From Meandrina meandrites (taxonomy: Eukaryota; Cnidaria; Anthozoa; Scleractinia; Meandrinidae): a stretch of DNA of 64,000 bases. Made by a program: the position numbers and the translations under genes. Position 1 is the first letter of the stretch, and every line of letters begins with the position of its first letter. The stretch covers positions 38,536,137 to 38,600,136 of the forward strand of contig OY855905.1 of the NCBI GenBank assembly GCA_963693305.1. Direction: 5' to 3'. This document shows, piece by piece, positions 48,501 to 58,659 of this stretch. The notes under the pieces were generated by a model that worked only from the letters and a program-made list of their open reading frames with translations, ran no database searches and had not been told where the DNA came from.

Positions 48501-51500
48501 ACGCCCTGACGCTTCTCAACTAATCTGTGACTATCGATTATCCTTGAAATTTTTCTAACATTGGATTTGAAAGAATCGGCATCAACCTAAACTTAAAGTA
48601 GACTGTACAGGTTTTGTGTAATGCAAAAAAAGAGACAAAGAATTAATACACGGCTGCTTCAAAATAAATTCAATGTTTTGGTCTACAGTACACTGTTTGT
48701 TTTGACTTGTCACATATTGACAAACATGGTTCGAGTTATCGAGGGTAAAATTATATGGAAAATGACCTGAAGGGAACCGAAAATTGGTTCGAGTTAGCGG
48801 GAGGTTCGAGTTATCGAGGGTTCGAGTTATCGGGAGTCGACTTTAATAATACACTCTACACTTACCATCACGCTGATCGCTCTTGATGTACATTCCACTT
48901 CTATTGCATCATTTAACTGCTCTTCCCTCCCTTGAAGTAAAGATGCCTTGATAGATCAAACAAAAATAAAGAAATAAACTGAGCACAGGGTTCGAACTCT
49001 TTTGAGCTTTTGAAATTCCATAACTTTCCACGACCTTTTCCATGACTTCTCCAAGTTTTCCATGACCTAAATTTCACCATTTTCTTTCATCTTCTTTCAT
49101 TCTCTTTCATTTTGGGTACGTTTTTACCATTTCCTTCGGGAAAAAAGCCTAATTTACTTTGCGCTTTTGCCTGACTTTTAAATAAACGTCAATTTCCACG
49201 ACTTTCCATGGCCCACACTTAAATTCCATGACTTTCCAGGCCTGGAAAATGAAATTTTAAAATTCCACAACTTTCCTGGTTTTCCATGACCCGTACGAAC
49301 ACTGTGAGCAAAGTTAACTAGTAATCTCATTGTAAACAGACTAAACTATAGAGAAATGACAAATGTTTACACTACCTGCATGGCCGCTCCGTGTGATAAC
49401 ACACTGTCTGGATCAATAGATTGAAAAATTTCTTTTCCACCAAAATATTCCTGAACAAGCTGCTTGATTCTGGGAATACGAGTAGAACCACCAGCTAATA
49501 TCACCTTGAAGACCAAGCAAACATTAATTACAGGCGTGCCAGCAAGCACTAAATAAATCTCCCCCTATGCGCCAACTTGGCGCCAGGGGACAGGAACTAG
49601 GAACATAAGTATTTGGAATAAGGGCGAAACAAACCAGTAGCACTAACATAGACTTACAGAAGGCAGCAAACATTATGGTAGAACATGAAAAAGAGAAGTT
49701 CGGTCAATTCTATGAATCATAGGAACTAGAAAGCCCATGAATGTCAGTGTTTACATGTAACTCCGGTTTCTGTCATGAAGTGTCTTTCGTCATTATAGAC
49801 TCAGAGTCTCTCACTCAAGAAACAAAACACAATGTCCTAAGCTCTCTTAACCTAGTCCGGCACACCTTGATCAGTTATCTTGGAGAATAGCAATGCCTTG
49901 AGTAGTTACATCACGGTATTTGCCAGGTCTTACCTGGTCTACACTGTCTCTGGTAAGATTTGACGAGGTGAGAACTCTGTCGATGGCGGAAAGACTTTGT
50001 TGGAACAAACTGAAACAAAGAGACTCAAATCGAGCCCTGTGAAAAGAAAAAACACACCATTGCATTTTTTATGATTATTGTGACATTATAACAATGATTT
50101 TTAGCAAGACAATGATGATAACAAAGAGGGCAATGGTGGCAACAATGACAATGCTGGAAAAAACTGATGACACTAAAACAAAAATTAATGATGATGTGGT
50201 GATTACAACACCATAATGATCATGACGACACAGATGACAAGGACAATGATAATGACTACATGATGATAACGGCGATGATGTAGATGATAATGCAACAATG
50301 ATGACAACGATGATGATGACGACCACGATGATGATGATGATGACAACACAGATGGCAAGGACAATGATAATGACAACGATGACTACAATGACGAAAATGA
50401 CGATGATGTCGATGATGATGATAATGATGATGATGCAACAATGATGACAATGATGATGATGATGATGAAAGTGACCACAGTGATTGTGATGCACACTGTA
50501 ATACCTTGACACTGTACTATGCATGTCAATCCCGTCATAAAGGGACTCGATAGCACAAGTTGCTGTATCTCTGGATGACAGAATATGTTTACAATTTTCG
50601 GCACTCGCCATAAGTTTGGCCATTGCTCTGGCATTGCCTCTGACATCTTGTTTCCACTGTCTGTAATGAAACCAGAAGGAAAAATTATGTTTTATGAATC
50701 AGTATGATGGTATGATACAAATCGGTCAGTGATACGGTAAATGATTTTAATGAGAAGTTCACAAATGCACAAAAACCTTTGAAATTCAGCAGCAAGGTGT
50801 TGTGCAAGCAACTCGTCAAATTTGATTCCACCCAGAGTTGTGTCATGCTCTGTTGCTACTAATCTGTACATTCCACCATTTACAGCAAAAACAGTGGCAT
50901 CAAGTGTTGTTCCTCCAAGTCTGTACACAAGCACTGTCCTGAAAGCACAACAGAGATGGGGTCGGATAGCAGCTCTCGCAAGGTCTCACCATAGTAAGTA
51001 TGGTCTCACATGAATTGCCTGCTACAGTGCTACCCTTTGAGAGAACAATAGAACAAATAGCAGGAACAATGCCCCTAGCCCCAAAACAATAGTGACTGCT
51101 ATATCAAAAGGACCAGTAGAATTACAAGGTTATGAGAGCTGCTACTACTGCAAAGATCAGTCTCAAATGACAAGAATTCAGCCAGAATGTAACATGACAA
51201 AAGCACAACATTTAAAACAAACATAAATTTCAACTGCAATCCTGGTAAAAAAATCTTGATACATTTGCCTTTGTCACCCCATTCTGACTCTTAGTTGAAT
51301 GTAGACTTTTAAGGTGATGATACATGGGAGAATTTTTAACAGTGATTTTTAATCCATGTTACACGGGACAACTTTTAACGCAACATTGTTGCGGCAACGG
51401 TATGTTACCTGGGATGATTTTTAACGCAACATTGCACCCGTGAGCAGCTACATCAGCAAATCGTACGAATGTTGCATTAAAAGTCAATGGCGAAGGTGTT

Positions 51501-54500
51501 ACACGAATCAACTCCAGCAAAATTCGGCAACAATGTTGCCAGCATCAAGTTCCCACAACATGTTGCCGCAACGAAATGTGCATTAAAAATCGTCCAGCGC
51601 AGTGAAGTTTTTTCAAGCACAGTAAATTGTTCTTGCTTTTCATTAGCAGGAGCCTTGTATATTTAGAAACAGTGGAAAACTGAGTTGTTTTTGCTTTGAC
51701 ATGTGTCAAACAAGTTGCATTTTAATTTATAATCTGAAGCAAAGGAAACTAATTCAAAACAAGAAGAATACTACATTACTACTAACAACAACATAAATAA
51801 ACTTACTTTACAGCAGTCCGATCACTCTGTCCAATGTCTGTTCAAGGAAAAGTACTGTCATGTTAATCATTATTATTATACGTTGGGGTCATGATCATCA
51901 AACTGACATTAGCAAATAAGTATTGGGGATTTCAATCTGTTTTAAATAGTAAATTAGTGATTTTAAATTAGGCTTTCAATTTGCGTATTAAAGGATTACC
52001 GTAATTTGTTTTATGATTTAACAGGCAACAGAGAACAAACTCTTTATTCAGGTGGCTTCCAGAGTGTTATCAAATATGCCTACTTTTAAATAAATTTCAT
52101 AAACACTGTGCTTAATCCATAAACAGACAATTAAATCATATAGATCTGCTTTTGAAAGTGAAATTAATCTAAGCAGCAATCTGAAGCGTAGTATTATTAC
52201 ATCATATAACTCCTCGATAGCTGACAATTTTTGAAAGTTACGTATATTTGCATAATAAGGCACTGCCCACTCAATTTAAATTTCTGTTACATTCCTTATT
52301 GTTCAGTGATCCTGTTAACATATGGTATTAGGTTAAAAATTTAATCCAAGACTTTACCATATGCCAAAGCTGCCGCAGCAGGTTGACTGATGACACGAAG
52401 CACATCAAAGCCAGCGTCTTCTGCTGCTTCCCTGGGGAATAACAAACCAAAATACATGTACTCAACGTTGTGTATTACATGTACTGCTTTTACATCAACT
52501 AGATCAATATGAAAGTTATTTAATGGTAAAATGGTCCATGGATATTGACTTATCAGAGCCTTGCATCATAGTCAGTTATGGAATAAAATTAGCATGGCCT
52601 AGCTATAGCTCATCAAGAGTGTCTCGTAGCTCAGATGTTAGAGCACCCAACTGGTATCTTGAAAGCCACGTGTTCAATTCTCGTTGGGCACTCAGATTTT
52701 TTCTTTGTCTCATGCTTTGTCTCATCTTTATCAACAATAATGTTCATGCCCAGAAGCTCCCCTTGTTTGCAATATTGACAGTTACTGACATATTTGTTAT
52801 TGAATTCTTTATTTGATTACTAAGAAACTAAAAGGTTGTCAGATATAAACAAAAATGGATGAGTTTCATGTATTTAACTTAACTGTTGAGTGATTAATTG
52901 CCTAAGTAACTGACAGATGGTAGGACAGACTGATGTAATGTTTCATTTATTCTTAATTAACAACTGACTTAGCAATTTATTGAATACCTTATGGCCATTT
53001 TCTGCTCATCATTGAAGTGTAAAGGTACAGTAATAACAGCTTCTTCAATGTCATTTCCACCATTGGCCTGAGCAATTTCTATACAGAAGAAAAACAGTCA
53101 TAATTTCATTTCTTTACTGAAGGTCAACCATCCATAGCACAACTATTTTCCTGCCAACTTTTTTTAAGTCAAGGGCGTGAGATTGCCATCTCCACATTTT
53201 CCAAAGACGTTCCAACTATTTCTGAGAATGCCAAAGATGTTCGAATGATTTCTGAACATTTCTGAAGAGTACCAGTATCTGACATTGTAATGACTTTCAA
53301 ACGTTACCGAAGTGTTTGAAATTAACTCAAACACAAATAACGACGCTCATTTTCTGGATTATTTTTCACCAACATCCATTTGAATTTGCTTAATGGGTTT
53401 TAAAAGTAAGAAATCAGAATTGTCAGTCAAGCATGAGAAATTGGCCTGTATGCATGAGGTCAATATTTTTGATCTGCAGGTGTGAGACTTGCGCATAAGG
53501 CATGAGAGTTGGCAGGTCTACAACTATAGGATATATATTACTATCTATGGGCCCAACAATGGCAGGACTTACTTGAGACGGAGTGACAGTGTTAATAAAC
53601 ATGCACAAACTTGTGGCAAACTGTCCATACAGGACTCTGTTTATTGGGGAGACAACAATCACTGATTATTAATAAAATTGATTCCTACCAAACAATTTCT
53701 GAAAAATCATCTTGACAACTTCTTTAGGAGAAAATAGTGTTGGTTTATCATTTAGCTCCAGCTCAAAAAAGGGTTCTCCATCTCTATCGATAATCTGCAA
53801 GGCAGAGTTACTTCCATTAGTTGTAGAGATAAACTGAGACAAAACAAATGGAAAGAGGAAGGTAGTTGGTAATGAATGTACATTATCCCCAAATAAACTC
53901 CTATTGGGTAGTGAATCATTTGAAAGGGAATAAAACCACACACTTTTTTGTTGTTACATGTTCAAGCTTCTAAACTGTAACATAAAAAGTTATATTTACC
54001 TTGCAACTAGATGCCTTTACTTCTTGTTGAACTGCATCATCAGAAAACCTGAACTCACAGACATTACAAATTAATGGCTATTACTTCTTGTTGTTGGATT
54101 TTTTCTAAAACAAGTAATGTACTGAGAATTCCCTGAGAAACTTGGCTTTAGTTAGAAAATTATGTTCTTGCATTGAACTAAATTTTGTTGGCTTGAAAAG
54201 GGAAAAGACAGCAGTATAGGAATGCAGTTTGCAATATGCAACCTTTCTTTTGCCTTTCTCAATATTTCCTTCTTCAAACGCTCCTTCTTTGCCACTTTTC
54301 TTTGCATAAGAGCAGGATAAAAGAGTATGCTTCTTGAATCAAGAAAATAGCATTTTGATATTTTTCCACCCATGAACCAAGCCAGAGAGCCCCTGTTGAC
54401 ACCAGACGGGAGGGGGGGGGGGGGGGGCACTTCTGTAATCAATGATTTCAATTGACAGGGATGATTGAATGGGGGCAAAAAATAAGACACCCCAAAAATC

Positions 54501-55757
54501 CCTAGGGCTTCCAACAAAACCCAAAAACAATTCTTGAACCAAAAAGTAACCCCCCCCCCCCCCAAAAAAAAAGTCCCATGCTAAATTTCTGATCCTTAAA
54601 ATTTTCAGAAAGGGATAAATGATATAACACAAAGAAAAACATTATAAACTGAAACACTTTGCAGACTATTGTATAACCGGCTTTATCAAATAATTATGCC
54701 ATATACAATATAAAGTGACACCACGCGTAAAGCCTGCTTACCAGCCAAGGGGCCCATCAGGTCGGAGCTTATCCCGGTTTCCATAGCATGAAGCGACTAG
54801 GAGTATTTCTACTCCCCCCTGGATGGGATGCTAGTCCATTGCAGGGTTACCCTCAGCAGTAAACTTGCCAGTACCCATTTATACACCTGGGTGGAGAGAG
54901 GCACTATGAGAGTAAAGTGTCTTGCCCAAGAACACAACGCAGTGCCCTGGCCAGGGCTCGAACCCGGACCGCCCAATCCGGAGTCCAGCGCACTAACCAT
55001 TAGGCCACCGCGCCTCCCAATTTCAATTTCAAAGTGACACCATAGTTAACTATTAAACAACGCCAAAACACATTTATTTTGCAGAACGACACAGCCAAGG
55101 CACTAACACAAATCTTAAGATTGTTTTAACAACCCCAAAATAATAATCCTACTTCCACCCACCCCCTGATTTTTTTTTGGATTTTTTTAATACTAACTTT
55201 AAAATCCCCCCTCCCCCAGGCTGTTGACCCTGTTTTAACATGGGCCATAGGACATTTTTTTCTAAAATCTCACCTCAAACCAATCATCTTGCTTGCTCTT
55301 GCCATAGTATTCTTAGCATTTCGAATAAGGCCATGCTTAGCGGGAAGACCAATGGACTAATCATGAAAAATGATGAAATTAAAAACATATAAACCGATTT
55401 CAATAGTCCTTTCGAGTTAGTATTTTAGTCACAAAAACACCGCGAACGCTCACTCACCAATGTACTTACATGCACACACATTAATTGTAAAAATTGAAAG
55501 AACTCTTAATCTAATTGTTATTTTTAGCCAACCTTATCTTTTCCAGAGCACGCTACAAGCGCCGGAGTGACCCTGTCTCCTGCATCATTAGCGATAATTT
55601 CCGTTCTCCCATCCTTAAATAAAAAGCACACGTGTTTAATGACAAGTTTCTTAAGAAAAGAAACAGCTAGATTATTTCAAAGCCACTAATTTTCTACCTT
55701 GTAAATGGCTAAAGAAGCGCTAGTATATCCAAGATGAACACCAACTGCAGCCGCCAT
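45519..55757 (-). CDS. HSPA14: Heat shock protein 70 family member 14, 17 exons, 509 aa
   Basis: Ribosome-associated Hsp70-like protein, partner of the J-protein DNAJC2 in the ribosome-associated complex (family knowledge). Exons: 55757-55698, 55613-55533, 55356-55274, 54048-54000, 53794-53689, 53078-52988, 52431-52358, 51837-51807, 50938-50777, 50660-50505, 50036-49934, 49504-49376, 48946-48866, 48112-48014, 46813-46739, 46286-46216, 45597-45519. All borders are AG/GT, phases agree, and the total is 1530 nt, the length I recall for human HSPA14 (509 aa). Motifs: [14 protein letters not shown] (residues 6-19; canonical Hsp70 has GIDLGTT), [18 protein letters not shown] (199-209) and [16 protein letters not shown] (from 333). 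The C-terminal half is short and has no EEVD end. The DLGTT-type loop is changed as in this subfamily, so ATP hydrolysis may be weak. Introns hold many repeats. Confidence 0.97.
45729..45839. mobile_element. Foldback element in HSPA14 intron 16
   Basis: TTGGATATGAGATGG (45760-45774) mirrors CCATCTCATATCCAA, AGCCAAC mirrors GTTGGCT, and the outer AATTATT words mirror each other. The arms are about 50 bp. Confidence 0.7.
46346..46453 (-). mobile_element. tRNA-derived SINE, second family, copy 1 (HSPA14 intron 15)
   Basis: Read on the minus strand it starts CTCCTAGCACAGTGGTTAGA (A-box-like) and continues with GCCCAACTGGTATC and GGTTCGATTCC (B-box-like). If folded as a tRNA the anticodon would be GGT (Thr), but the stem pairs imperfectly. 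It ends with CTCAGATTTTTTTCTTTGTC. The copy at 52617-52730 shares both head and tail, so this is a SINE and not a working tRNA gene. Confidence 0.75.
46995..47189. mobile_element. 195-bp relative of the nested TTA element (HSPA14 intron 14)
   Basis: The left end GGGACGTACCATTATATAGA and right end TTTCTAATGGTCCGTCCC are inverted and match the ends of 5641-6608. The inside has GCAGGAATTTTTTT words. Flanks are TAA on the left and TGA on the right, a worn 3-bp duplication. Confidence 0.7.
47350..47662. repeat. ATGT microsatellite, about 78 units (HSPA14 intron 14)
   Basis: An uninterrupted 4-bp repeat of about 313 bp. A 4-bp unit with no stop in either strand leaves all frames open, so the Met-Tyr-Val-Cys and Tyr-Ile-His-Thr frames here are not genes. 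The lack of visible interruptions suggests recent expansion. Confidence 0.97.
48169..48843. mobile_element. TA-flanked element, pogo/Tigger-like, non-autonomous (HSPA14 intron 13)
   Basis: The left end CAGTCGACTCCCTATAACTC mirrors the right end GAGTTATCGGGAGTCGACT (last base changed), with TA on both sides (48167-48168 and 48844-48845). The subterminal word GAGTTATCG is repeated near both ends (about 48221, 48236, 48733, 48810 and 48825). The right end is 22 bp from exon 13. No transposase frame remains. The TA duplication and CAGT start suggest the Tc1/mariner superfamily. Confidence 0.75.
48986..49304. mobile_element. DNA element with TGAGCA flanks (HSPA14 intron 12)
   Basis: CAGGGTTCGAAC at 48986 mirrors GTACGAACACTG ending at 49304 with two mismatches. 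TGAGCA lies directly outside both ends (48980-48985 and 49305-49310). The inside repeats TTCCATGAC and ACTTTCCA words. The superfamily is not assigned, as a 6-bp duplication is not typical of hAT. Confidence 0.7.
50240..50470. repeat. GAT-rich imperfect microsatellite (HSPA14 intron 10)
   Basis: Repeated GATGAT, GACAATGATAATGA and similar words. The His/Ile-rich frames here are artefacts. Confidence 0.85.
50969..51142. mobile_element. CTCTCGCAAGG repeat family, copy 2 (HSPA14 intron 8)
   Basis: Starts AGCAGCTCTCGCAAGGTCTC and ends ATGAGAGCTGC, with AGAACAATAGAACAAATAGC and AACAATGCCCCTAGCCCC inside, as in copies 1 and 3. Confidence 0.7.
51320..51605. mobile_element. Repeat with internal palindromic words (HSPA14 intron 8)
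   Basis: TTTTTAACGCAACATTG occurs twice in direct orientation near 51370 and 51418. Inverted forms lie at about 51470-51485 and 51565-51600, with GTTGCGGCAAC and GTTGCCGCAAC words. It resembles a decayed DNA transposon. Confidence 0.5.
52617..52730 (+). mobile_element. tRNA-derived SINE, second family, copy 2 (HSPA14 intron 6)
   Basis: TCTCGTAGCTCAGATGTTAG, GCACCCAACTGGTATCTTGA, GTGTTCAATTCTCG and CTCAGATTTTTTCTTTGTC follow the order seen in the copy at 46346-46453. Confidence 0.75.
53150..53516. mobile_element. Possible DNA element (HSPA14 intron 5)
   Basis: TCCTGCCAACTTTTT near 53150 is mirrored by GAGAGTTGGCAGGTCT at 53502-53517. No clear target-site duplication was found. Confidence 0.35.
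54412..54563. repeat. Paired poly-G and poly-C tracts (HSPA14 intron 3)
   Basis: A run of about 16 G (54412-54427) and a run of about 14 C (54550-54563) lie 120 bp apart. Confidence 0.75.
54724..55030 (-). mobile_element. Full-length SINE with tRNA-like head and Nin-DC-like core (HSPA14 intron 3)
   Basis: On the minus strand the head GGGAGGCGCGGTGGCCTAAT, GGTTAGTGCGCTGGACTCC and GGTTCGAGCCCTGG has Pol III A- and B-box-like words. The core follows: TTGTGTTCTTGGGCAAGACA, CTTTACTCTC, GCCTCTCTCCACCCAGG, TGTATAAATGGGTACTGG. AAAGTGACACCA flanks both sides (54712-54723 and 55031-55042), a 12-bp target-site duplication proving retrotransposition. From memory the core resembles the Nin-DC domain of eumetazoan SINEs. 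Fragments occur at 1486, 19341 and 58070. Confidence 0.85.
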
Positions 55758-55852
55758 TTTGATTTTCAAAGATTGCGAAAAACTGGGGATGACTCGGTCC
55801 AAGCCCCTTGCGTTCAAAGTCAAAAGTCAGGTTTTTACATAGAACAGTTCGC

Positions 55853-55986
55853 CATGCAGCTCTCGCAAGGTCTCACTGTGGCTGAGAGAACAATAGAACA
55901 AACAACAAGAACAATGCCCCTAGCCCCCAAAACAATAGCAGCTGCATCACTAGAGGACCAGCAGAATTACAAGATTACGAGAGCTG
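55853..55986. mobile_element. CTCTCGCAAGG repeat family, copy 3, upstream of HSPA14
   Basis: Starts ATGCAGCTCTCGCAAGGTCT and ends TTACGAGAGCTG. The inner words AGAACAATAGAACAAACAAC and ACAATGCCCCTAGCCCCC match copy 2. It begins about 95 bp upstream of the HSPA14 start codon, so it lies in or next to the promoter. Confidence 0.7.
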
Positions 55987-56325
55987 TATAACTATAACAG
56001 TGGTGGATCCGGGGAGGGGCCGGGTCAGGGTCAGGGTCGGGGGGTTCTCAGTAAAATGCTGACCGGATGGCGGCGGATGGCGGATGGCAGATGGCGCATA
56101 ACGGATGGAACGGAAAAATTAAAAAAATTAAAAAAAAAATCAATCAATGCCCCAGCCTGCACAAAAAATAATAAAATGCGGATAAAATTAATTTGCAGCA
56201 TTCTCCCACAGTTGTTTCTTAAAAAAGAGAACAGCCCATTCAGTCGAAGTTAGTCCGTGAGAAACCCTACTTTTTTTCTTCATTTACATCGGATCCGAAT
56301 AAAATGGGAAAGACTTTCATCGGTA

Positions 56326-56436
56326 ATAGGTCCATGACAAGCATCACGAATATAGCCCTAGGTGCTACAGATTTATGCAGATATTTCAGTAACTACAGGT
56401 GCTATATTCGTGACAGTTATCATGGACCTATTCCAG
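56326..56436. mobile_element. Foldback element, about 110 bp
   Basis: ATAGGTCCATGACAAGCATC and ACGAATATAGC on the left mirror GCTATATTCGTGAC and ATCATGGACCTAT on the right. Confidence 0.7.
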
Positions 56437-56529
56437 AATCCATACCGGATCAGTCTCACTGTAGAGGATCTAATCTGCTATAACTGAATAATTGACAAGG
56501 AAAAAACGCAAGGCTGATTAAACAGTATA

Positions 56530-56605
56530 TTATATTTAAATTCCAATATATTTTCTTCTTCAGGGTCTAAGCCCTGAAGAAGGCCGTTGGAATTTAAATA
56601 TACTC
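56530..56605. repeat. Inverted repeat
   Basis: ATATTTAAATTCCAA mirrors TTGGAATTTAAATAT, and CTTCTTCAGGG mirrors CCCTGAAGAAG. Confidence 0.65.
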
Positions 56606-57308
56606 CCATACCAGTCTTGCATTTTATCTTGCATGGTTGACTAATCCTAGCGGCATGTGGGATGCCTGGGGAGGGGGGGGGGTCGAATTTTGGCCTTTTA
56701 GTCAGTCACTACATGGCGAAAAATTACATAACATTTATACTGCTTATTTGAATCAGAAAATTTAAAGATAAAAATGTCCTCTTCACTTCGGGTCTGAGAT
56801 GGGGTTTACAATAACTCTTTAGCAGCTTTAGCCTGAGAAGGGGTGGCAAGTTTGACCTTTTCTTTCACCTGACAGGGTATATGTGAGGGTTACTATGTCC
56901 AAGCTGAGCACCCCCACTAGTTGCATAGCCTAGCTTCCTTGAGTCTCCTGTAGCACAGTGAAATAATCTTTAACTTGAAGGTGGGAGGTCACAGAAACTC
57001 AAAATCACAGCAATCATTTCTTGCCATTTATTCAAACACTCAATCAGAATCAAATAAAATTGTCATTATTTTCCACATCCACAGATGCCAACGTAAGAAT
57101 GTGTTTTGTAAATAATTTATAAAATATGATATTGCTTTCTTCCCATTCTTTCCATAAATTACTTTATCTTCTTTTTTAATTAATTACTTTAAAATTTATT
57201 TTATTGAATATATTAATCCAAAAATGCCACTGAGCTAAACACTGTATAAAATTAATAACATTATAACATAGCTAGCAGAGCCGCGCGATCAAATTCAGTA
57301 TATGTAAG

Positions 57309-57595
57309 CATGCACCATAATCCAATAGTGCAGGCTGATAGCGTGAGCAAATCTCTACACCAGAATTTTCTTGCGTGGCTTTTGATGTACATTTCCATCG
57401 ATCAGTAATGTTATAAAACAATTATTGATTCATGCTTTTAGCTGTGCACTATCGAGTTATGGTGCACTTGGGAAGATTGGAGAGTACTCAAAAAGGTAGA
57501 TTTGCTCACGGTTATTGCCTGCTTTGAGCAACTCTTACACTTCTTTTGTGCTCTCAAAACTTCCCACGTGCACCATAGCTCAATAGTACATGCTA
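57309..57595. mobile_element. Complex inverted-repeat element
   Basis: TGCACCATAATCCAATAGTG near 57310 is mirrored by CACTATCGAGTTATGGTGCA near 57448 and occurs again directly near 57570. AGCGTGAGCAAATCT near 57340 is mirrored by AGATTTGCTCACGGT near 57500. Confidence 0.55.
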
Positions 57596-57827
57596 AAGAA
57601 TGAACCAATTGTTAAATTACATGGTGCTGCATATAAAAATATATGTTAAATATATGTGAAAAAAACATTGATATTAAAGTTTATAAAATCCTCTTAGAAA
57701 ATAGCTTAAAATTTTATAGCTTGTTAATCTCTATGTCTTAAAAGTTTCAGTGGAATTATTACAATAAATAGAAAAATACTATTTCCAGCACCCTATATGT
57801 TTTCTGGAGTTTGTTGTTGTCAAAAGC

Positions 57828-57915
57828 TAGCCTGCATATGCAGATGTATTTCTGGCTGTCGCTTGTCTCGGTGGAGGCAAGTGACAACTGGAAATATGTC
57901 TGTGTTCGCAGGCTA
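57828..57915. mobile_element. 88-bp foldback mini-element, TAGCC...GGCTA family, copy 3
   Basis: TAGCCTGCATATGCAG and ATGTATTTC mirror GAAATATGTC and TTCGCAGGCTA. GTCAAAAGC flanks both sides exactly (57819-57827 and 57916-57924), a perfect 9-bp duplication. Confidence 0.85.
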
Positions 57916-58069
57916 GTCAAAAGCTTTCAAGAAGATGAACTTAGCACATGTGGAGTTGCTTGGCAATACTAGTCATTCCCTATGCAACAAGCATAAGTGA
58001 GGTTAATAAGACAACATTTAAGCCTTGTTATCCCATTAGGCCAAGGCTTATATGTAACAACAGTTTACA

Positions 58070-58262
58070 GGCTCTAAGTATTCCTGCTGGTCCCCCTAGA
58101 TGGGACGCTAGTCCACCACAGGGTTACTCTGCAGCATTTAATTTACTTGAGCCGAATTATACAATGTACACTTGGGTGGATAGAGGCACTGTGAGAGCAG
58201 TCCCTTCCCCAAGAACACAATGACGACAGCCAAAGCACAAACCAGACCACTCCATCTCGAGT
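58070..58262 (-). mobile_element. Degenerate SINE fragment with Nin-DC-like core
   Basis: CCCCCTAGATGGGACGCTAG, CCACAGGGTTACTCTGCAGC, ACTTGGGTGGATAGAGGCAC and CCAAGAACACAATG match the minus-strand order of the full SINE. Confidence 0.7.
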
Positions 58263-58311
58263 GCATTCTTGTCCCATGGGCCATCTACCCCTCCAGATTT
58301 TAACAAAGGAA

Positions 58312-58510
58312 ATTTTAAATCTAGCCAATCAAATCAACCCTTCGTTATAAGATAGTTTAAAACGGCTGATTTGATTAGCTAAATCTAATATCTCCCTTTG
58401 TTAAAATCTAGCCAATCAAATCAACCCTTTGTTATAAGATAGTTTAAAACAGCTGATTTGATTGGCTAAATCTAATATCTCCCTTTGTTAAAATCTAGCC
58501 ATTCAAATCA
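58312..58510. repeat. 87-bp tandem repeat, about 2.2 units
   Basis: CTAGCCAATCAAATCAACCC begins at 58321 and again at 58408, and a truncated third unit starts at 58495. Each unit contains AGCCAATCAAATCA and the inverted TGATTTGATT(A/G)GCT, so each can fold on itself. Confidence 0.8.
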
Positions 58511-58659
58511 TGTATCCCCAAAACCACCTTACGGCCCTATTGGCTAAGAGGGAAAGGCAGCTTTGGGGACAAGAACATCCAAAGTCCTAGGAACAGTAAG
58601 CATTAGGCCACCATATTTTCCATGATGTAACAAGCAAACAAGCAGGCATAGAAGATATT

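Larger units (their letters stand above)
55758..58659. other. Intergenic DNA between HSPA14 and the fuseless-like gene
   Basis: No gene seen. It holds repeats listed separately plus a GGGTCA- and GGCGGAT-rich low-complexity stretch at about 56009-56115. Confidence 0.45.

Noticed and set aside
50075..50623. His/Ile-rich minus-strand frames
   Set aside because: They read through HSPA14 exon 10 in the wrong frame and the GAT microsatellite of intron 10.
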